A DNA stretch of 5,987 nucleotides from Halobacteriales archaeon SW_5_68_122. Lineage in GTDB: Archaea > Halobacteriota > Halobacteria > Halobacteriales > Haloarculaceae. Numbering within the stretch: position 1 is the stretch's first letter; each line of letters begins with the position of its first letter. Shown here in pieces: positions 1 to 5,987 of this stretch. The stretch lies in the NCBI GenBank assembly GCA_003022815.1, contig PXSL01000085.1:1-5987 (forward strand), read 5' to 3'. Below the pieces are notes generated by a model. That model saw only the letters and a list, made by a program, of their open reading frames with translations. It made no database searches and was not told the origin of the DNA. Made by a program: the position numbers and the translations under genes.

Positions 1-870
1 GGTGAACGTGTCGCCGTCGGCGACGCTCTCGACGGTCGCCTCGTAGGTCTGGTCCCGCTGGAACCCCGTCGTCGAGATGCCCTCCCGGTCGGCGAAGTAA
101 TCGAAGGAGGACTCGTTGAACCGCCCCGTCGTCGGCACGTAGTTGGGCCCGTCATTGTTGCCGTCGTCGAGCACCTGGTCGTCGTTGAAACGGAAGCCGA
201 CATCGAGTTCCGACGCGATGTCGTCGAGGTTGGCCGTCTCGTCGAAGTTGTTGTAGTCCGCCTGGTCGTGCAGGAAGACCGCGCCACCGTCGTCGACGAA
301 CGAGGAGAGGGCGTCCTTCTCGGCGTCGCTGAACGCATCGGAGGGCGAGGTGACGACGATGGCATCCGCGTCGGAGAGGTCCGACGCCAGGTCCGTCGTC
401 GCCTCGACGGTGTAGCCGCGGTTCTCGGCGTAGGATTCGAACTGAGAGAACCGCGAGAGGTCGTAGAACTGGTCGTGGCCCTCATCCCACAGCACCGTCC
501 CGCCGCCGACCTCCGCGTCCCAGACGTTCAGGACGAACTCCTCGTTGCCGTATGTGAACTCGGCGTCGTCGGTGACCAGCATCGCGCCGAACCCGACGAC
601 GGCGCCGTCGGTCGCGACGAGCGGGATGTCCGTTCCGTCCGGGTAGTCGACGGCGTCACCGTTGCCGTCCTCGTCAGCGTTATAGGCCGTCGTCTCCGCC
701 CAGACGGGGATCAGCGCCTCGTCGGTCAGCGCCTCCCCGTTGGCGTCGAGCAAGCTACTCGTCGAGTCGAACGCGATATCGGGGATGGTGTCGGCCCCAC
801 CGGCCGTGCCCGGAAGCAGTGTCCACCCAGTCGTCGCCCCGACCGCCGTCATAAACGTTCGGCGTCGCAT
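1..870 (-). CDS. Exported DUF4350/ThuA-like protein leading into a thermonuclease (SNase-like) domain, C-terminus off the window
   Basis: I translated this by hand: 290 codons run from the ATG at 870-868 to the window edge without a stop. The N-terminus MRRRTFMTAVGA carries a twin-arginine motif (RRTFM) and a mildly hydrophobic stretch ending near AGGA (residues 27-30), which suggests Tat export, the usual route for folded haloarchaeal proteins. Residues about 120-205 look like a DUF4350/ThuA-type Rossmann-like domain: a GGTVLWDEGHDQFY strand-turn, DADAIVVTSPS (167-177), then FVDDGGAVFLHDQ (191-203). Residues 64-75 (NADEDGNGDAVD) resemble a calcium-binding EF-hand loop. The visible part ends in ATVESVADGDTFT (278-290), the typical first strand of staphylococcal-nuclease-like domains, so an extracellular nuclease domain probably follows. 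Catalytic Arg and Glu residues lie outside the window, so activity cannot be judged. Start choice rests on the Tat motif and a promoter 27 bases upstream. Confidence 0.8.
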   Translation of the reverse strand, partial: MRRRTFMTAVGATTGWTLLPGTAGGADTIPDIAFDSTSSLLDANGEALTDEALIPVWAETTAYNADEDGNGDAVDYPDGTDIPLVATDGAVVGFGAMLVTDDAEFTYGNEEFVLNVWDAEVGGGTVLWDEGHDQFYDLSRFSQFESYAENRGYTVEATTDLASDLSDADAIVVTSPSDAFSDAEKDALSSFVDDGGAVFLHDQADYNNFDETANLDDIASELDVGFRFNDDQVLDDGNNDGPNYVPTTGRFNESSFDYFADREGISTTGFQRDQTYEATVESVADGDTFT

Positions 871-892
871 ACGTTCACGGCCGACGGAGGGC

Positions 893-906
893 GTTTAATT
901 CTTCCG
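893..906 (-). promoter_or_regulatory. Archaeal BRE/TATA promoter for the exported nuclease-like gene
   Basis: Read on the minus strand, the sequence is CGGAAGAATTAAAC: a purine-rich BRE-like stretch followed by ATTAAA. The centre of the A/T core (plus-strand TTTAAT, 894-899) is about 27 bases from the ATG at 870. This is the spacing expected when transcription begins at or next to the start codon, so the mRNA is probably leaderless. No Shine-Dalgarno sequence precedes the ATG, which agrees. Confidence 0.6.
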
Positions 907-1073
907 AGTTTGGAATAAATGCGACAACGGTACGGTCCCCTCGGGTACGTTTCTCATACTGCCGGCTGTAACTACGTGAAGCGGTCCCGCCCGGAAAATG
1001 GGGCTGTGGACGGTATCCGACCGGATAACACCGAGGAATCTTGAAAGAATTACAGCCAGCAGTATCACGGAGC

Positions 1074-1097
1074 GCGGTATCAAAACTACCATACCGC
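1074..1097. repeat. Inverted repeat GCGGTAT-N10-ATACCGC upstream of the aminotransferase, possible operator
   Basis: Perfect 7-base arms lie at 1074-1080 and 1091-1097 with a 10-base spacer, so the arm centres are about 17 bases apart, roughly one and a half helical turns. The right arm includes the only A/T-containing element (CCATACC, 1089-1095) at a plausible core-promoter distance from the GTG starts at 1123 and 1132. A protein bound here would cover the promoter. Another CGGTAT half site occurs at 1011-1016, inside a second small palindrome (TATCCG-AC-CGGATA, 1014-1027). Regulatory function is inference; the repeat is directly visible. Confidence 0.35.
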
Positions 1098-1131
1098 CGC
1101 GCGGCGAGGGGACAGCCATCAGGTGTTCCCC

Positions 1132-4315
<3,184 letters not shown>

Positions 4316-4336
4316 CGAACAGGCGGAACGCTCCGA

Positions 4337-4378
4337 CCGGCGCCCGTGCTCCGCGCGACCGCTTCGACGGGGCGCCGG
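4337..4378 (+). repeat. GC-rich hairpin downstream of ligA, possible transcript end
   Basis: Perfect 9-base complementary arms, CCGGCGCCC (4337-4345) and GGGCGCCGG (4370-4378), enclose a 24-base loop. The hairpin begins 22 bases after the ligA TAG. No T-run follows (CGGCTGTTCAGG instead), so it is not a classical terminator; it may stabilise the 3' end of the ligA mRNA or have no role. Confidence 0.35.
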
Positions 4379-4413
4379 CGGCTGTTCAGGTCACGCCGGG
4401 GCTGGCCGCGCAT

Positions 4414-4425
4414 TCGTACATAAAC
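4414..4425 (+). promoter_or_regulatory. TATA-like promoter for pspAB
   Basis: TACATAAA at 4417-4424 is the only A/T-rich element in the 159-base gap between ligA and pspAB. Counting about 27 bases on puts transcription start near 4447, giving a leader of roughly 28 bases, enough to include the Shine-Dalgarno sequence at 4463-4467. Promoter and ribosome binding site therefore agree with the ATG at 4475. Confidence 0.5.
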
Positions 4426-4462
4426 CGTCGGCCGACCACCCGGGTTGAAGACCCGCAAGCGC

Positions 4463-4467
4463 GGAGG
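4463..4467 (+). promoter_or_regulatory. Shine-Dalgarno GGAGG that fixes the pspAB start
   Basis: GGAGG, extended as GGAGGAG, lies 7 bases before the ATG at 4475 and complements the archaeal 16S 3' end. None of the other starts in this window has such a strong site. It decides for ATG 4475 over the in-frame TTG at 4445, which would be upstream of the predicted transcription start. Confidence 0.75.
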
Positions 4468-4474
4468 AGAACCG

Positions 4475-5023
4475 ATGGGAGTGTTCGATGCCATCCGGCA
4501 GGCGCTCGGGTGGAGCGCGGAGACCGACGCGACCCGGGAGGCCCTGGGCTTTGTGCCGACCGGCGACGCGGCATTATGTTTTGCGGATGTCGACAGCACC
4601 GCCTTCCGGCGGGCCCGCGAGCGGGTCGAGGCCATCCTCGACCGCGGCGAGGTCGAGACAGGCACGACCGCCGACTTCGTCGAGGACGCCCACGGCTACC
4701 ACTGGGTCGTGTTGCACGACGCGGAGTTCGAGGACCTCGTGACGAGCGTCCACTTCGCGGCCGACACCCTCATCGAGGAGGGGTTCGGATCGCGCCTGCT
4801 CGCAGCACTTTTTACGTTCGAACGGGATGGGACGACGGCGTACTGGGTGTACTCGTTCCGCCGCGGCACGTTCTACCCATTCGTCCCGTCGAGTAGACGC
4901 GAGCGCGACCAGAAGACGGAGTTCAAGCTGGAGAGCGTCCTCGACGGCGAACTGTCCGTCGAGGACGACACGGCTTACTGGTACCCGCTGTGGCCGAAGG
5001 GCGACACCCACCCCTGGGGCTGA
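4475..5023 (+). CDS. pspAB: PspA-associated protein PspAB (haloarchaeal), apparently lacking a conserved N-terminal block
   Basis: The 182-residue product matches my memory of the haloarchaeal PspAB family, linked to the phage-shock (membrane stress) system; its molecular activity is unknown. Family-like segments are MGVFDAIRQALG (1-12), AALCFADVDST, GYHWVVL, the LVTSVHFAAD stretch around residue 93, GSRLLAALF, YWVYSFRRGTFYPF (123-136), FKLES (150-154) and the C-terminal YWYPLWPKGDTHPW. There is no signal peptide or membrane helix, so it is cytoplasmic or peripheral. Homologues as I recall them have about 18 residues (a DLFGMSTAY-type block) between the charged region after the first helix and the GxxPTG segment. 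Here TREA (20-23) runs straight into LGFVPTG (24-30), in frame. Homologues are about 200 residues, consistent with that loss. Neighbours are ligA and radA; the M48 protease htpX, a partner I recall for this family, is not in the window. Confidence 0.75.
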   Translation: MGVFDAIRQALGWSAETDATREALGFVPTGDAALCFADVDSTAFRRARERVEAILDRGEVETGTTADFVEDAHGYHWVVLHDAEFEDLVTSVHFAADTLIEEGFGSRLLAALFTFERDGTTAYWVYSFRRGTFYPFVPSSRRERDQKTEFKLESVLDGELSVEDDTAYWYPLWPKGDTHPWG

Positions 5024-5075
5024 CCCCTCCTGTCTAAATCTTCTGGCGGCGGCGGCATGACCGTCCTTCCTGTCC

Positions 5076-5096
5076 CCCAGTTTCACTTTCACTGGG
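5076..5096. repeat. Inverted repeat with tandem TTTCAC just upstream of the radA promoter
   Basis: CCCAGT (5076-5081) and ACTGGG (5091-5096) are perfect 6-base arms around a 9-base loop. Overlapping them is a tandem TTTCAC-TTTCAC (5081-5092). The element lies 44 to 64 bases before the radA ATG, directly upstream of the BRE/TATA, where an archaeal activator or damage-responsive regulator would bind. The structure is visible; a regulatory role is inference. Confidence 0.4.
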
Positions 5097-5102
5097 CTGT
5101 TA

Positions 5103-5116
5103 ACGAGGCTTTATGT
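5103..5116 (+). promoter_or_regulatory. BRE/TATA promoter for radA, leaderless
   Basis: ACGAGGC followed by TTTATG (5110-5115) gives a BRE-like purine stretch and a TATA-like core centred 27-28 bases before the ATG at 5140. There is no Shine-Dalgarno sequence before the ATG (GGTCCAATC). The spacing predicts transcription starting at or beside the start codon, so translation is probably leaderless. Confidence 0.65.
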
Positions 5117-5139
5117 GTCGGGCGGCCCCAGGTCCAATC

Positions 5140-5987
5140 ATGGCAGCAACCGCAGACCTGGAAGACCTGTCGGGCGTCGGCCCGGCGACCGCAGAGAAGC
5201 TCCGCGAGAACGGCTACGACACCTACCAGAGCATCGCCGTTGCCAGCCCCGGCGAGCTCTCCAACACCGCCGATGTCGGCGAGTCGAGCGCTCACGACAT
5301 CATCCAGGCGGCCCGCGAGGCCGCCGACGTGGGCGGCTTCGAGACCGGTACCGACGTCCTCGAGCGCCGCGAGCAGATCGGCAAGCTCGAGTTTCTGGTC
5401 CCCGAACTCGACGAGATGCTCGGCGGCGGCGTTGAGACACAGTCCATCACCGAGGTGTACGGCGAGTTCGGCGCCGGCAAGTCGCAGGTAACACATCAGC
5501 TCGCGGTGAACGTCCAGCTCCCCAAGGAGCAGGGTGGCCTCCACGGCCGCTGTGTCTTCGTCGACAGCGAGGACACGTTCCGCCCCGAGCGCATCGACGA
5601 GATGGTCAACGGCCTCCCGGACGACGTCATCGAGGCCACCATGGAGGAGCGGGACATCGACGGCGACCCCGACGACGAGGAGGCCATGGACGAACTGGTC
5701 CAGACGTTCCTCGACAAGATCCACGTCGCCAAGGCGTTCAACTCTGACCACCAGATTCTGCTGGCCGAGAAGGCCCAGGAGATCGCCCAGGAGTACGAGG
5801 AGGACGACTACCCCGTCCGGCTGTTGTGTGTCGACTCGCTGACGGCGCACTTCCGTGCGGAGTACGTCGGCCGGGGGGAACTCGCCGGCCGCCAGCAGAA
5901 GCTCAACAAGCACCTCCACGACATCGACCGGGTCGGCAACCTCTACAACTCCGCCGTCGTCGTCACCAACCAGGTCCAGTCGAACCC
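5140..5987 (+). CDS. radA: DNA repair and recombination protein RadA, C-terminus off the window
   Basis: RadA is the archaeal RecA/Rad51 recombinase: it forms ATP-dependent filaments on single-stranded DNA and carries out strand exchange in recombination and repair. The first 282 codons are present. Residues about 4-60 form the helix-hairpin-helix DNA-binding domain ([12 protein letters not shown], then [14 protein letters not shown]). The linker carries GGFETG, the polymerisation-motif region. Walker A is GEFGAGKS at 108-115 with K114; [13 protein letters not shown] follows; Walker B is RLLCVDSL at 227-234 with D232. The [21 protein letters not shown] stretch spans the L1 region, and VVVTNQV is the motif preceding the L2 loop. 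L2 and the C-terminus, roughly 60 residues by comparison with other haloarchaeal RadA proteins, lie outside. No intein interrupts the visible part. The ATG at 5140 is supported by the promoter spacing and by the normal N-terminus. Confidence 0.97.
   Translation, partial: MAATADLEDLSGVGPATAEKLRENGYDTYQSIAVASPGELSNTADVGESSAHDIIQAAREAADVGGFETGTDVLERREQIGKLEFLVPELDEMLGGGVETQSITEVYGEFGAGKSQVTHQLAVNVQLPKEQGGLHGRCVFVDSEDTFRPERIDEMVNGLPDDVIEATMEERDIDGDPDDEEAMDELVQTFLDKIHVAKAFNSDHQILLAEKAQEIAQEYEEDDYPVRLLCVDSLTAHFRAEYVGRGELAGRQQKLNKHLHDIDRVGNLYNSAVVVTNQVQSN

Noticed and set aside
268..918. Plus-strand open frame of 216 codons opposite the exported protein
   Set aside because: The minus-strand frame has a Tat signal, a promoter at the right distance and domain motifs; the plus frame has none.
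4445..4474. N-terminal extension of PspAB from TTG at 4445
   Set aside because: It would ignore a strong GGAGG before the ATG at 4475, and the predicted transcription start is at about 4447.
5015..5037. GGGG-CTGA-CCCC hairpin at the pspAB stop followed by a T/A-rich stretch
   Set aside because: Only four pairs and overlapping the stop codon, with no real T-run; too weak to call a terminator.
5079..5090. AGTTTCACTTTC upstream of radA matches the animal interferon-response consensus
   Set aside because: Chance similarity; archaea have no such factors.
5089..5919. Minus-strand open frame of 276 codons opposite radA
   Set aside because: Antisense shadow of radA; it would also cover the radA promoter.

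Overview
The window looks like chromosomal DNA from a halophilic archaeon (class Halobacteria). It has high GC, predicted proteins very rich in Asp and Glu, promoters with a TATA-like box about 27 bases before the start codon and no ribosome binding site, and an N-terminal twin-arginine signal on an exported protein. The gene set also fits: a bacterial-type NAD-dependent DNA ligase together with an archaeal RadA, and the haloarchaeal small protein PspAB. I name no genus.

Layout. Positions 870 to 1 (minus strand) hold the first 290 codons of an exported protein: a Tat signal, a DUF4350/ThuA-like domain, then the opening strand of a thermonuclease (SNase-like) domain cut by the window edge. A 250-base divergent intergenic region follows, with a promoter for that gene and inverted repeats near the next one. 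Positions 1132-2178 encode a class V PLP-dependent aminotransferase (alanine/serine-glyoxylate or pyruvate type). A compact hairpin plus T-tract separates it from ligA (2240-4315), a full-length NAD-dependent DNA ligase. After a 159-base gap with a GC hairpin and a promoter comes pspAB (4475-5023). A promoter region with a short inverted repeat leads into radA (5140 to beyond the end), the archaeal recombinase, cut by the window edge.

Functionally, ligA and radA form a DNA replication/repair pair, with pspAB (membrane or envelope stress) between them. The spacing, and a separate promoter-like element before each gene, suggest individually transcribed genes rather than one operon.

The most unusual point is that two of the three complete genes seem to lack a conserved block of about 18-20 residues while staying in frame. 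In the aminotransferase the missing block is the PLP-phosphate-binding loop (Ser-Gly-Thr region), although the catalytic Lys and the cofactor Asp remain. In PspAB it is a conserved segment near the N-terminus. These could be real lesions, lineage-specific remodelling, or assembly errors. I saw no CRISPR array, tRNA, rRNA, insertion sequence or recognisable novel multigene system.
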